Below are positions 1 through 10,020 of a DNA stretch of 64,000 nucleotides, in pieces. Numbering within the stretch: the stretch's first letter is position 1; each line of letters starts with the position of its first letter. The notes under the pieces are model-generated. The model worked only from the letters and a program-made list of their open reading frames with translations, did no database searches and had not been told where the DNA came from. The position numbers and the translations under genes are program-made. The stretch is taken from NCBI GenBank assembly GCA_015143295.1, contig CM026559.1, forward strand, positions 17,188,826-17,252,825. Reading direction: 5' to 3'. The stretch comes from Tetracentron sinense. Its lineage: Eukaryota; Streptophyta; Magnoliopsida; Trochodendrales; Trochodendraceae.

Positions 1-1
1 G

Positions 2-1810
2 CATGAAAAGAATTACCCCACTCATGACTTAGAACTCGCCGCAGTTGTGTTTGCATTGAAGATTTGGCGACATTATCTTTATGGGGAACAATTCGAGGTA
101 TTCACAGATCATAAAAGCCTTAAGTATTTGTTTTCCCAGAAAGAGTTGAACCTGAGGCAAAGAAGATGGGTAGAATTTTTGAAAGACTATGAGTGCTCCA
201 TTCAATACCACCCGGGCAAGGCAAATGTAGTAGCCGATGCTCTTAGCCGGAAGCCTACTGGACTTTTGGCGCATATGATGCTGAAGGAGTGGAGATTGCT
301 GGAGGATGCATCCAACCTCGACATCAGTTTTAGTCTCCCTACCTATGGGCCGGTAATGGCTAGCATCACAGTTAGGCCATTTATGTTGAGCATGATCCAG
401 GAGTTGCAGGAAATGGATGCCGAACTACTTTCTTGCCGAGACAAGTCAGTTAAAAGTGGCAGTAAGGACTTTACGGCGAGGGAAGATGGAATTATCACTT
501 TCAAGGGAAGAGTATGTGTCCCAGCCGATGAGAAGCTTAAGCGAGAAATCTTGTACGAGGCTCACCGGTCCAAGTACACCGTTCACCCCGGGGGTACCAA
601 AATGTATAGGGACTTGAAGAAGCATTTTTGGTGGCGAAACATGAAGCGAGAAATAGCGGAGTATGTGTCTAAATGCTTGGAGTGCCAACAAGTCAAAGCC
701 GAACACAGGAGACCGGCTGGACTTTTGCAGTCCCTCCCTATTCCCGAGTGGAAATGGGAACATATCTCTATGGACTTTATCGTGGGATTGCCGAAGACGG
801 TCAAGAAGACCGATGCTATATGGGTAGTTATTGATAGACTCACGAAGTCCGCTCATTTCTTACCGTACCGGACTACATTCAACTCCAATCAGTTAGCAGA
901 GCTATACATCAAGGAAATAGTCCGATTACACGGGGTGCCAGTGAGTATTGTGTCGGATAGAGACTCAAGATTCACATCCAGGTTTTGGAAAAGTTTTCAA
1001 GGTGCAATGGGCTCCCGATTAGACTTTAGCACAGCTTTCCACCCACAGACCGACGGGCAAACCGAGAGGGTGAATCAGGTTATTGAAGATATGCTCCGAG
1101 CATGTATGCTAGACTTCAAGGGAAGTTGGGAAGATCACCTACCTTTGGTGGAATTCGCTTACAACAATAGTTATCAAGAAAGCATACAAATGGCGCCTTT
1201 CGAGGCTTTGTACGGAAGAAGTTGTAGATCCCCGTTGTATTGGGATGAAGTGGGAGAAAGAAAGATTTTGGGCCCCGAGTTAATTGAACAAACCGCGGAT
1301 AGGGTCAAGCTTATCCGGGAGAGGTTGAAGACCGCACAAGATAGACAGAAAAGCTATGCCGACAACCGAAGGAGGGATCTTGAATTCCGAGTCGGTGATT
1401 TTGTGTTTGTAAGGATTTCACCGACCAAAGGTGTTATGCGATTCGGGAAGAGAGGCAAGCTTAGCCCGAGATATGTGGGTCCGTTCGAGATCATTACTCG
1501 AGTTGGCGAGGTGGCTTACCGTGTTGCTTTGCCCGCTCACATGGCGGCGGTCCACAACGTGTTTCATATCTCCCAGCTTCGGAAGTACATCCCGGATCCT
1601 TCTCACGTCATCGAGCTTGATCCGGTTGAGATTCGAGAGGATCTCACTTTGGTTGAGAAGCCGGTTCATATTTTGGATCGAAGAGACCAAGTACTTCGCA
1701 ACAAGACTATTCCGCTAGTTCTCGTGCGATGGCAACATCACGCTCGAGAAGAGGCTACATGGGAACGTGAGGCCGAAGTCAAGGCGAAGTACCCCGAGTT
1801 GTTTGAATGA
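2..1810 (+). CDS. pol: gypsy pol, partial: RNase H, integrase, chromodomain-like tail
   Basis: The frame is open from the window edge. It begins inside RNase H ([21 protein letters not shown]) and passes the H-H-C-C zinc finger of integrase ([18 protein letters not shown], then CLECQQ). It then covers the integrase core ([31 protein letters not shown]). It ends in the chromovirus tail ([19 protein letters not shown] ... EEATWERE ... YPELFE). In this family the polyprotein is cleaved by its own protease and the tail is thought to guide insertion into heterochromatin. Up to about base 720 it matches copies B and C only moderately; beyond that it is almost identical to them, which suggests a mosaic. 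Confidence 0.93.
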   Translation, partial: HEKNYPTHDLELAAVVFALKIWRHYLYGEQFEVFTDHKSLKYLFSQKELNLRQRRWVEFLKDYECSIQYHPGKANVVADALSRKPTGLLAHMMLKEWRLLEDASNLDISFSLPTYGPVMASITVRPFMLSMIQELQEMDAELLSCRDKSVKSGSKDFTAREDGIITFKGRVCVPADEKLKREILYEAHRSKYTVHPGGTKMYRDLKKHFWWRNMKREIAEYVSKCLECQQVKAEHRRPAGLLQSLPIPEWKWEHISMDFIVGLPKTVKKTDAIWVVIDRLTKSAHFLPYRTTFNSNQLAELYIKEIVRLHGVPVSIVSDRDSRFTSRFWKSFQGAMGSRLDFSTAFHPQTDGQTERVNQVIEDMLRACMLDFKGSWEDHLPLVEFAYNNSYQESIQMAPFEALYGRSCRSPLYWDEVGERKILGPELIEQTADRVKLIRERLKTAQDRQKSYADNRRRDLEFRVGDFVFVRISPTKGVMRFGKRGKLSPRYVGPFEIITRVGEVAYRVALPAHMAAVHNVFHISQLRKYIPDPSHVIELDPVEIREDLTLVEKPVHILDRRDQVLRNKTIPLVLVRWQHHAREEATWEREAEVKAKYPELFE

Positions 1811-1907
1811 TTTTATGTATGACTTGTAATTTTGTTTCAAATTGTTATGCTAAGTTGTTTAAATTGTAAAGCACGCATTGAGCAAATTTCGAGGATGAAA
1901 TTTTTGT

Positions 1908-1920
1908 AAGGGGGGGAGAA
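1908..1920 (+). other. polypurine tract of copy A
   Basis: An uninterrupted run of A and G (AAGGGGGGGAGAA) lies directly before the TGTAGC start of the LTR. This is where plus-strand cDNA synthesis is primed in LTR retrotransposons. Confidence 0.85.
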
Positions 1921-2132
1921 TGTAGCACCCCAGACTTTTTCATCCCTAATGAATACCACCTTCATAGCTAATTGGCCGTTTTTATAGTCTAATTAATAAA
2001 TAAGGGAGAAATCGGAAATTTCGAAACGTCAGAAATGTTCGTTTTCGAAAGACGGATCCAACGCAAGTTGAATCGTCGAAATCCGACAAGCGAGTCAAAA
2101 GATATGGTCAAAACAGTCCAGACATACAGAGC

Positions 2133-2319
2133 ACCGATCGCTCGGTCCAATCAGCGATCGATCGGTCCATAACCGATCGATCGGTAGCTATCGCACGGTC
2201 AGAAATTTTGTATGGGGAAATTTTCCAGAGAGTGAGTTTTTGACTGATCGATCGGTCATAAACACCGATCGCTCGGTAGGTAACCGATCGATCGGTCATA
2301 ACCACCGATCGCTCGGTCT
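2133..2319. promoter_or_regulatory. palindrome array ACCGATCG(A/C)TCGGT
   Basis: Seven or so copies of a self-complementary 14-mer, ACCGATCGATCGGT or its one-base variants with GCTC in one arm, are spaced by 5-60 bp. Every copy is centred on TCGA or its variant and is rich in CpG. The position, upstream of the transcribed part of the LTR, suggests a promoter element; this is an inference. Confidence 0.75.
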
Positions 2320-3284
2320 TCGCATTTTTGCAGAAATTTCAGTAAGGGCGTTTTCGTCTTTTGGGTGTTAAACCCTTACCCATAAGGGTTTGCTCGACCC
2401 TTTGAGGCCTCACTTACAACATTTGAGAGATTTGGGAGATAAGAGAGAAGAGAAAAGGGTTTCCTAAACCTAGGTTGCTTTTGGAGAAGAAATCAAAGGG
2501 GTGAAGACCCTAGATCGTCCCCAAGCACGTTTTCTTCACGATTTCAACTCAAGCTCATGTGGAGGTGCATTCTCCAAGCTAGGGCAGCACTCACTCACGT
2601 TTTGAAAGAGGTTTCTTCCCCCAACTCAAGTCCCCTTCAAGCAAAGGCTTCCTCCTTCCAAATAGAGCTTCTATTTCAAGGTTTCTTCAAGATCAAACCT
2701 TGATCTAAGGTTAGTACACCCTACTAACTTACCCTAGCAATAAATCTAGGTTTTCCTTATGAAATGTGATTTATGCTATTATGTTTGCCTCCCATATGAA
2801 ATGTATCATCTCCTATGAACCTAAATAAGATAAGAAAAAGGTATGGATGTGTGTGGGTGTTGATGTGGCGATTGGATGCCGAGGTGTATGTTGGGTGATG
2901 TGTGTGATGGAAATGGTGGATGGGTACTTTACCAATCATGAACATACCTTGATTTTTGGATGGAAAGTAGGCACTAAAAAGAAGAAGATGAATCATTAAG
3001 GAACCTTGCATGCTATGTGTTTGACAAAATGCCTAAACTAGGAATAAATGACATAAATGAAGAAAATGAAAGTAGACCTTATGCATGTGTTCTTATGAAT
3101 GATGAACTATTCAAATGCCACGTAGATTACTCAAATTCCTATATGGTTATACTGTGGATTGAATTGCTATACACTACTCTTCATGTCACATTGTCATCAT
3201 GATATTACAAGTGCTACACACACCACACATGCATGCATGAAACCGGTTTTTCCAAGATTGTAATTGTATATGATGAATCAAGAT

Positions 3285-3958
3285 CATGACAAGGAGGTTG
3301 GTAGCCCAAGGAAGGGTGCTAGCCTCTGGCTCACAAGAGAAATGAAACAAGAACATGACAAGGAGGTTGGTAGCCCAAGGAAGGGTGCTAGCCTCTGGCT
3401 CACAAGAGAAATGAAACAAGAACATGACAAGGAGGTTGGTAGCCCAAGGAAGGGTGCTAGCCTCTGGCTCACAAGAGAAATGAAACAAGAACATGACAAG
3501 GAGGTTGGTAGCCCCAGGAAGGGTGCTAGCCTCTGGCTCACAAGAGAAATGAAACAAGAACATGACAAGGAGGTTGGTAGCCCAAGGAAGGGTGCTAGCC
3601 TCTGGCTCACAAGAGAAATGAAACAAGAACATGACAAGGAGGTTGGTAGCCCAAGGATGGGTGCTAGCCTCTGGCTCACAAGAGAAATGAAACAAGAACA
3701 TGACAAGGAGGTTGGTAGCCCAAGGAAGGGTGCTAGCCTCTGGCTCACAAGTGAAATGAATCAAGAACATGACAAGGAGGTTGGTAGCCCTAGGAAGGGT
3801 GCTAGCCTCTGGCTCACAAGAGAAGTGAAACAAGAACATGACAAGGAGGTTGGTAGCCCAAGGAAGGGTGCTAGCCTCTGGCTCACAAGAGAAATGGAAC
3901 AAGAACATGACAAGGAGGTTGGTAGCCCAAGGAAGGGTGCTAGCCTCTGGCTCACAAG
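3285..3958 (+). repeat. tandem array, ten 69-bp units, inside LTR
   Basis: About 9.8 units of 69 bp are nearly identical to one another. Each has a hairpin-capable core (GAGG...GTAGCCC / GGGTGCTAGCCTC) followed by CTGGCTCACAAG. Because 69 is a multiple of three, several frames stay open on both strands, giving spurious ORFs of up to about 250 codons with a 23-residue period. No sign of a real protein was seen. Confidence 0.95.
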
Positions 3959-4203
3959 TATACGAGTCAAGAACAAATCAAGACATGAAATACAAGACAA
4001 GACACGATACACATACATGATTTGACCGAGACACGAAAAGGGTTTCCGAGACATGAGTTTTACCGAGGTTTTTGCATTCATACACGCATGTCAAGATATG
4101 GCTATGTATCTTATGCTTTCACTATTGCTTTAAATTAATATCTTGTATTGCTCACTATTGTTATGCTTTCGCTATTGTTATGGTTAGCTAGTAGTTTGTA
4201 CTC

Positions 4204-4224
4204 GCTGAGTATTCCATGCTCAGC
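4204..4224 (+). other. conserved LTR hairpin
   Basis: The arms GCTGAGTAT and ATGCTCAGC pair over nine positions (one G-T pair) around a TCC loop. The same hairpin stands before the acidic ORF in every gypsy LTR family in the window except LTR-5, where it has decayed. In LTR-3 the arms (CTGAGCAT/ATGCTCAG) pair perfectly. Confidence 0.8.
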
Positions 4225-4233
4225 CGTACTTTT

Positions 4234-4374
4234 ATGTCGGCAGGTACTGTGGATGTCCTCGACCCCGAGCCTTGGGTCGAGGAGGAGTATGTAGAGGAGA
4301 GGGAGCCACCTATCCCATGGCAGTCTCAGGAGGATGGGGACTTGGATGTGTGGCCATACCTCGACTACTGTTGA
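4234..4374 (+). CDS. LTR-encoded acidic peptide, 46 aa (copy A)
   Basis: This small ORF begins MSAGTVDVLDPEPWVEEEY and ends LDVWPYLDYC. The ATG chosen is the one conserved in other LTR families (ATG-TCG-GNA-GGT), 10 bp after the hairpin; an in-frame ATG inside the hairpin (4216) would add six residues. Against copy C, codon changes are spread over third positions and there are no out-of-frame indels, as expected of coding sequence. No known family was recognised. The peptide is strongly acidic and shows no signal peptide or membrane segment. Confidence 0.55.
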   Translation: MSAGTVDVLDPEPWVEEEYVEEREPPIPWQSQEDGDLDVWPYLDYC

Positions 4375-4651
4375 GAGGAGAGGGTTAGAGAGTTCCTTTT
4401 TGTATTTTGATAGGTGGGCATGTCCACCTTTACTTTGATTGTATTTGGTATATGTTAACTTGGAATACTATTTGGAGTTATAGAAGAAAAGAAAAAGTTG
4501 GCTTATGCTTCCGCACTTATGTTTAGTTTCCGCGCTCTGATTTTCATTGAATTATATTATGTTTAGCCTCTTGCATTATTTGACAGGTACACGTAGTCAC
4601 CTCTAAAGTATCCCTTAACTCCTAGGGGGTATTTTGGGGCGTGACAGTAGA

Positions 4652-5283
4652 GGTCTGAGAAACCCTTCTAGGGCTTTTTCCATTGTTCCTCATAGATCTT
4701 TAGTAATCCCTCCTTTTTCAATCATCCTAGAGAATGCAAGTATAGATCTATTCTTTTGATCTTGCATTGTGTGATCTCAGATCTGTATGAGATCCCTCTA
4801 GGGTTTGAAGCTTTCTAAATTGATTCACAACCCTACACTTTGTGTGTGTGTCCGGTGTATGATCCGGAGCCTTCGTGGAAGGAGATCGATCGTGTGTGAT
4901 CGTGGTGTTGAAGTAGCTTGAGAAGAATTGGTCGGTTAGGAACCGAAGCTGCTACAGCGGAGATCGAACCTGCTGGTTCGTGGAAATCAAGAGTAAGATT
5001 CTGTACCTAGGAACGTCGAGTCTGGTTTGGGTAAGGTCTTGTCTTGTACTTGAATTCTTCTTATAGTGAAGTTTGTTGCTGGACGAGGTCCCGTGGTTTT
5101 TTCCCGTAAGGGTTTTCCACGTAAAAATCTGGTGTATTTGATTTGTGTGGATTGTTTGTGTGAATGGTTTATTGATATCTAATCTAATTAGATAAAAAAT
5201 TAAAAATTGGTTAGAAGTTCTTAGATAGACCTATTCACCCCCCCCCCTCTAGGTCATAGAGATCATTGATCAGAGTAATTTCA
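4652..5283 (+). repeat. SIRE-type copia LTR, 3' part
   Basis: This matches, in reverse complement, the leader half of the SIRE-1 LTRs at 19232 and 38690 and ends with the same GTAATTTCA. No primer site follows (one would read TTGGTATCAGAGC), so it is a 3' or solo LTR. Its upstream part lies beyond copy A, which inserted into it at GTAGA (4647-4651). Confidence 0.85.
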
Positions 5284-5870
5284 CTAGCCATTGAAAACTA
5301 GTCATTACATGATTTTCCCGTAGGCACTCGTCGACGAGTGAGTGAAAACCAGGCTTGAGTTGTCGATGAGTGGGAACAGAAGGTATTGCATTATTTCTGT
5401 TCTTTCACTCGTCGACGAGTCCCTTGTACTTGTCGACGAGTCTACTGAATTTTTTCAATAAACTCATCATAATGAGACCAATTTGAAGGGAATCATGCTA
5501 GGACCCTTAGGCATTCAAAATAATATTATTTTAATCATTTTTAGGGTCTTAGATTGATGTACAAATTATACTAAGTCTCCTAGGGTCTATCTAGGTAAAC
5601 TTTGAGCAATTCTTTTCCAATGTCTTAAGGACGTTTATAAGGTCCTAGACATTCTTTAACTAAGACACTAGTCTTCATTGAGTGATGATCTTCTTTCTTG
5701 GTTTGTGGAGTTTCACTCTTGATGGATCTTCATGGATTGTCTTGAGCTCTTGAAGCTTTTTCCTTTGAAGGACTAATACTTGAACTTCTGCCTTGATGAA
5801 CTTGAATGGTTGAACTCTTCAATTCTTCATGACTTAAAAGATAATCTTAGTATTCTTTTTCTCTGAAATT
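5284..5870 (-). repeat. copia-like LTR fragment with CGTCGACG palindromes
   Basis: Three copies of ACTCGTCGACGAGT or close variants lie at 5324-5441. They are followed by a stretch whose layout (GCTTTTT...CTTCAA..., leading into TCTTGAGCTC) resembles the U3 of the SIRE LTRs read on the minus strand. Its promoter-side half was replaced where the preceding SIRE-type LTR inserted. The outer boundary near 5870 is approximate. No gene was seen. Confidence 0.5.
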
Positions 5871-6694
5871 TTACATTCTAAATGGAATAATTAGTATCAT
5901 AAAGTTTATTCCATTATTGTGTTATTATCGAAACTATTAAGGGTACTTAGAGTTGTAACCTTGAGGCTAACAATCTCTTCCATTTTCTGGGAAGATAAGA
6001 CTATTTCCCCTTTTTGGAGAGAAAGTCTGATCCTCCTAGGTTTCTCAAAAAGGAAAATCAATTTGCAGTCATTTAAAAAGGACTCTCATCCGTATGGTTT
6101 CTCTAAGATAAGAGAAATTGGCTGTCTTGGACAGATGGCCCTCTCTAAGGAGAGTTGGCCTCTTTTGATTTCCTAAAAAGGCGAAAGTCAAAGGGGAGTC
6201 CAAAGAGGACTCTTCAAAAGATATAAAAGGAGTTTCTCACAAGAAACTCCCAGTAATACACAAATATACGTGAAAAACACAAGAACGAAGAAGAGAGAGA
6301 AAAAGAGCTTTCTTTTCTTTTTGTAGGAACAACAGCAACCAAGGAGGAAGAAAAAGGATCTCTCACTAAATAGAGAATACCACGTGAACCCCCAGTTTGG
6401 CCACCTCTCTTTTCTTTCTTTTGATGCTAAAACATTTATGAGGTATCTTGTAACACATACATGGGATCTGGGCAACCCCATTGAATAAATAAATACTTTA
6501 TTCAAATATTTTGTTCTTCTTTTCTCTTCTTCTTAATTAGTGGTTCTTTCCCAAATCGGGAAGGTAATTAATAGTCTGAGTTTACTCAGATTGGAAGGAT
6601 AATCTCCTACAAAAAATAATAAACTCCATACAACAATGGAGTAATCTAACTGCAAGATTCAAAAGGTCAATCATAAAAAGACCAACTGAAATTT
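5871..6694 (+). other. spacer with LTR-like promoter signals
   Basis: No coding sequence was found. A TATA-like box (GATATAAAAGGAG, about 6220) is followed 260 bp later by AATAAATAAATA (about 6484), the spacing expected of a short LTR with promoter and poly(A) signal. TG...CA ends and a target duplication could not be settled, so the identity stays open. Confidence 0.3.
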
Positions 6695-7275
6695 GTGTGT
6701 ACAAAAGCTAAGTTCTTACCTACAGGTGGTAGGCTCATTCTTATAAAACATGTTTTGTCTTCTATTCCTACTCATCTTTTAGCTGGGATTCATGTCCCTA
6801 AAGCTATTGCTATCCTCATTGACAGATCTATGGCTAAATTTTTTTGGAATAATAGGAATGATTCTAAAAAACGTCATTGGAAAAATTGGAATTCTTGTGC
6901 TCTCCCAACTTCTGAGGGTGGGTTGGGTATCAAAAAAATGCATGAATTTTCTTTAGCCTTTAAAATGAAACAAGCTTGGAAACTCTACCAATCTGATAAT
7001 CTTTGGTTAAAATTTTTTAAATCTAAATATCAAATCAATCATATTTGTTATGCAAATTCTCCTCATGGATCTTCTAAAACTTGGATGAATATTACTCAAT
7101 TTTGTAAGGACAATGTGGTTTGCAAGTCCACTGCTTTAATTGGTGATGGCTCGAAAATCAATTTTTGGCTTGTTTGTTAGTTTGGGACTGATCCTCTTAT
7201 TGTTAACACTTCTACTACTCCTTATATTTTTCCTTCAATCTCGGATATGCTTGATAGTAATGGGCGATGAGATTT
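6695..7275 (+). pseudogene. LINE ORF2 fragment (C-terminal to reverse transcriptase)
   Basis: The translation includes KFLPTGGRLILIKHVLSSIP, SMAKFFWNN, HWKNWNSCALPTSEGGLGI and GDGSKINFW. These are hallmarks of the stretch after the reverse transcriptase palm in plant L1-type LINEs, leading toward the zinc-knuckle region. The endonuclease and catalytic RT parts are absent. An in-frame stop occurs at about 7180, after which related sequence continues to about 7275, so this is a dead 5'-truncated or excised fragment. No poly(A) tail was found. Confidence 0.85.
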
Positions 7276-8636
7276 TAGCCTTGTTTTTTTATTATTTATC
7301 TGATTCTCTTAAGATTGATATTAGAAATGCAGGTTTTTTTTACCTCTGACACTAGTGATTCTTTCATACCAAATACGGGATTTTTAGGGTTTCAACCCCT
7401 TGGGCTATAAATAGAGGCCATTTTTGGGGGATTTAGGTTAACACTAAGTTTAAGAGAAACTTTCGGAGAAAAAGAGAGAAAGTTAGGGTTTTAAGAAGGG
7501 ATTTTCTTGTGTGATCAAGGTTGGAGCTTGGATTTAATTCTTCAAAGCTTGGATCCTTCTTTGAAGCTTGGATCTCACCTTCTCAACCTTTCTCAAGCTT
7601 TTCTCCAATCCAAGAGATAAGAATATTCTACTATCTAGCTTTGTTATGGAACAACTATTGAAAAAGAGGATTGAATGTATGATGTTGAATGGGATTTTAC
7701 AAATACACTCTACTAGATGATTTTATTATGATTCAATGTATGAATAAGAGTTTTTAAGATTTAGGGTTTTTCAATAAAAGGATAAATATGTTTATACTTG
7801 TATATGATTGTGATTATCCTCCAACGAACGATGATTCTAAGTATGATGTTGATGAAATAGGCTTAATGGCCAAGATTTTGGTGATGTAATGCCATGAATG
7901 AAATTGTTCCATTTTTTTATAATTGTCCAAGTATACTATGATGCTAATATGTCTTGTATGAACCCGTATGCAATGTTTGAAGCTTTCCATATTTATTATG
8001 ATACTCACAAGCACTCCACACACTCTATGTTTGACATAACCGAGGTTTTCTTACAAGCATGGTATTTCAAGAATCATAAGAAGGATTTTTCAAAACAAAT
8101 TTCATTAAAAAAAGCATAAGTGCATAAGCATTGACAAGGCCAAACTTTGGTTGGTATTTCTAAGATCGGTTACCTCATACTCACAAGGATCAAGTCTAAG
8201 ATCTTGCATAAGTTTCAAGGATCATAAGTCTCGCAAGGCTTCTAAGAACTCATAAGAAATATATAAGTCTAAGATCGGTTACAAAGCTCACAAGGTCCAT
8301 AAGTGCTCACAAGCTCCATGGATCATGTCTAAGATCTTGCATAAGTCTCCAAGGATCATAAGATCACAAGGAACTCATAAGAACTCGTAAGCTCACAAGG
8401 AACTCATAAGAACTCACAAGGCTCATAAGCATTCATAAGAACTCATATGGAATGTACAAGGTGTTTTGTTGTCCACGAAAGATAAGACTTGACGAAAGGT
8501 TTTCTATGATGGGTTTTAAGCATGAAGTTTATCAATGGTATTCCTTTAAGTATTTGCATGTGATATTATTGTCATTATAGCATTGTTAGATAGTGGTTTG
8601 TACTCCCTGAGCATTTCATGCTCAGTCGTATATTTT

Positions 8637-8780
8637 ATGTTGGCGGGTTAGTTCGACATCTGTGATCCCAGTCCGTGGGTCGAGGAGGACTACGGCGAGG
8701 AAGAGTCGGCAGAGGCTCAGCCAGAAGAGGATAGGAACCTTGACGGTGGCCTTATCTTGGATACAATTGAGAGTGAGTGA
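8637..8780 (+). pseudogene. homologue of LTR acidic ORF in LTR-3
   Basis: This lies after a hairpin at the conserved place. The segment reads FDICDPSPWVEEDYGEEE and keeps the PWVEE(D/E)Y core. It appears broken. It differs enough from the copies in A-C to be an independent family version. Confidence 0.5.
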
Positions 8781-8854
8781 GTGAGAGAGAGACTATATTT
8801 GTATTTTAGATGAGTGGGCATGTCCACTCTTGTTTTAGGTTATTATTGTACAAA

Positions 8855-8859
8855 CTTAG
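8855..8859. other. TSD of copy B (CTTAG), left; right copy at 19083-19087
   Basis: CTTAG flanks copy B perfectly on both sides. Reading across it joins TACAAACTTAG to AATACTGATCACG, which matches the uninterrupted LTR order AACTTGGAATACT in other families. Confidence 0.95.
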
Positions 8860-9137
8860 TGTCACGCCCCAAAATAACCCCTAGGAGTTAAGGGATACTT
8901 TAGAGGTGACTACGTGTACCTGTCAAACCATCCTGTAATGCAAGAGGCTAAACATAACATCATACAATGATAATCAGAGCGCGGAACTAAACATAAGTGC
9001 GAAAGCATAAGCCAACTTTTTCTTTTCTTCTATTACTCCATATAGTATTCCAAGTTAACATATACTAAATACAATCAAAGTAAAGGTGGACATGCCCACC
9101 TATCAAAATACAAAAAGGAACTTTCTACACTGTCCTC

Positions 9138-9278
9138 TCAACAGTAGTCGAGGTATGGCCACACATCCAAGTCCCCATCCTCTTGAGACTGCCATGGGAT
9201 AGGTGGCTCCCTCTCCTCTACGTACTCCTCCTCGACCCAAGGCTCGGGGTCGAGGACATCCACAGTACCTGCCGACAT
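9138..9278 (-). CDS. LTR-encoded acidic peptide, 46 aa (copy B, 3' LTR)
   Basis: Same product as in copy A, with core DPEPWVEEEYVEER. The conserved ATG follows the LTR hairpin. The function is unknown. Confidence 0.5.
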   Translation of the reverse strand: MSAGTVDVLDPEPWVEEEYVEEREPPIPWQSQEDGDLDVWPYLDYC

Positions 9279-9553
9279 AAAAGTACGGCTGAGCATGGAA
9301 TACTCAGCGAGTACAAACTACTAGCTAACCATAACAATAGCGAAAGCATAACAACAGTGAGCAATACAAGATATTAATTTAACGCAATAGTCAAAGCATA
9401 AGATACATAGCCATATCTTGACATGCGTGTATGAATGCAAAAACCTCGGTAAAACTCATGTCTCGGAAACCCTTTTCGTGTCTCGGTCAAATCATGTATG
9501 TGTATCGTGTCTTGTCTTGTACTTCATGTCTTGATTTGTTCTTGACTTGTATA

Positions 9554-10020
9554 CTTGTGAGCCAGAGGCTAGCACCCTTCCTTGGGCTACCAACCTCCTT
9601 GTCATGTTCTTGTTCCATTTCTCTTGTGAGCCAGAGGCTAGCACCCTTCCTGGGGCTACCAACCTCCTTGTCATGTTCTTGTTTCATTTCACTTGTGAGC
9701 CAGAGGCTAGCACCCTTCCTTGGGCTACCAACCTCCTTGTCATGTTCTTGTTTCATTTCTCTTGTGAGCCAGAGGCTAGCACCCTTCCTTGGGCTACCAA
9801 CCTCCTTGTCATGTTCTTGATTCATTTCACTTGTGAGCCAGAGGCTAGCACCCTTCCTTGGGCTACCAACCTCCTTGTCATGTTCTTGTTTCATTTCTCT
9901 TGTGAGCCAGAGGCTAGCACCCTTCCTTGGGCTACCAACCTCCTTGTCATGTTCTTGATTCATTTCACTTGTGAGCCAGAGGCTAGCACCCTTCCTTGGG
10001 CTACCAACCTCCTTGTCATG
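9554..10020 (-). repeat. tandem array, seven 69-bp units
   Basis: Units are the same as in copy A, with two alternating spacer variants (ATGAATCAAGAA and ATGAAACAAGAA types, minus strand). Each unit can fold as a hairpin between GAGG and CCTC arms. Confidence 0.93.

Larger units (their letters stand above)
1..4646 (+). mobile_element. Ty3/gypsy Tekay-like copy A, 3' part
   Basis: This is the 3' portion of a gypsy chromovirus; the 5' LTR, gag and most of pol lie left of the window. In order it holds the RNase H end of pol, integrase, a chromodomain-like tail, a polypurine tract and a 3' LTR. The LTR runs from TGTAGCACC to GGGCGTGACA and is followed by GTAGA (4647-4651). The same GTAGA stands uninterrupted in the related SIRE-type LTR, so it is the downstream target duplication and this copy inserted into a SIRE-type LTR. 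Tekay/Del assignment rests on the LTR length and the pol C-terminus. Confidence 0.9.
1921..4646 (+). repeat. 3' LTR of copy A (2726 bp)
   Basis: The LTR has TG...CA ends. In order it holds a U3 block shared by several families here (about 2030-2115), an array of ACCGATCGATCGGT-type palindromes, and a gene-poor stretch ending at 3284. Then come ten 69-bp tandem units, a short hairpin, a small acidic ORF, and the conserved end CTCCTAGGGGGTATTTTGGGG. It belongs to the same subfamily as the LTRs of copy B, which carry seven tandem units. Confidence 0.93.
7345..8859 (+). repeat. LTR-3 (gypsy), first part, 5' truncated
   Basis: It holds TAGGG...CTATAAATAGAGG (TATA box near 7405), a leader with AGCTTGGAT repeats, and a degenerate array of CTCATAAG/CTCACAAG units (8160-8450). 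Next come a perfect hairpin (8607-8625), a homologue of the acidic LTR ORF, and the usual GGGCATGTCCAC. The sequence breaks off at copy B and resumes at 19088 and 49561. The start is not a canonical LTR end; it abuts the LINE fragment. Confidence 0.75.

Noticed and set aside
2133-2319. Palindrome array as a replication origin or iteron cluster
   Set aside because: It recurs at a fixed place in dispersed LTRs next to promoters; nothing suggests a replicon.
3264-4025. Long ORFs with a 23-residue repeat on both strands (also near 9487-10104 and 17169-17786)
   Set aside because: They follow from a 69-bp tandem unit being a multiple of three. Several frames and both strands are open at once, and copies C and D have units that do not keep any such frame.
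5284-5870. Assignment of this piece to SIRE-2 as its missing LTR
   Set aside because: SIRE-2 has CGTTCGAACG palindromes while this piece has CGTCGACG, and no matching pol lies beside it.
6695-7180. 161-codon ORF as a host gene
   Set aside because: Its motifs (GGRLILIKHVLSSIP, EEGGLGI-like) are of the LINE reverse transcriptase tail.
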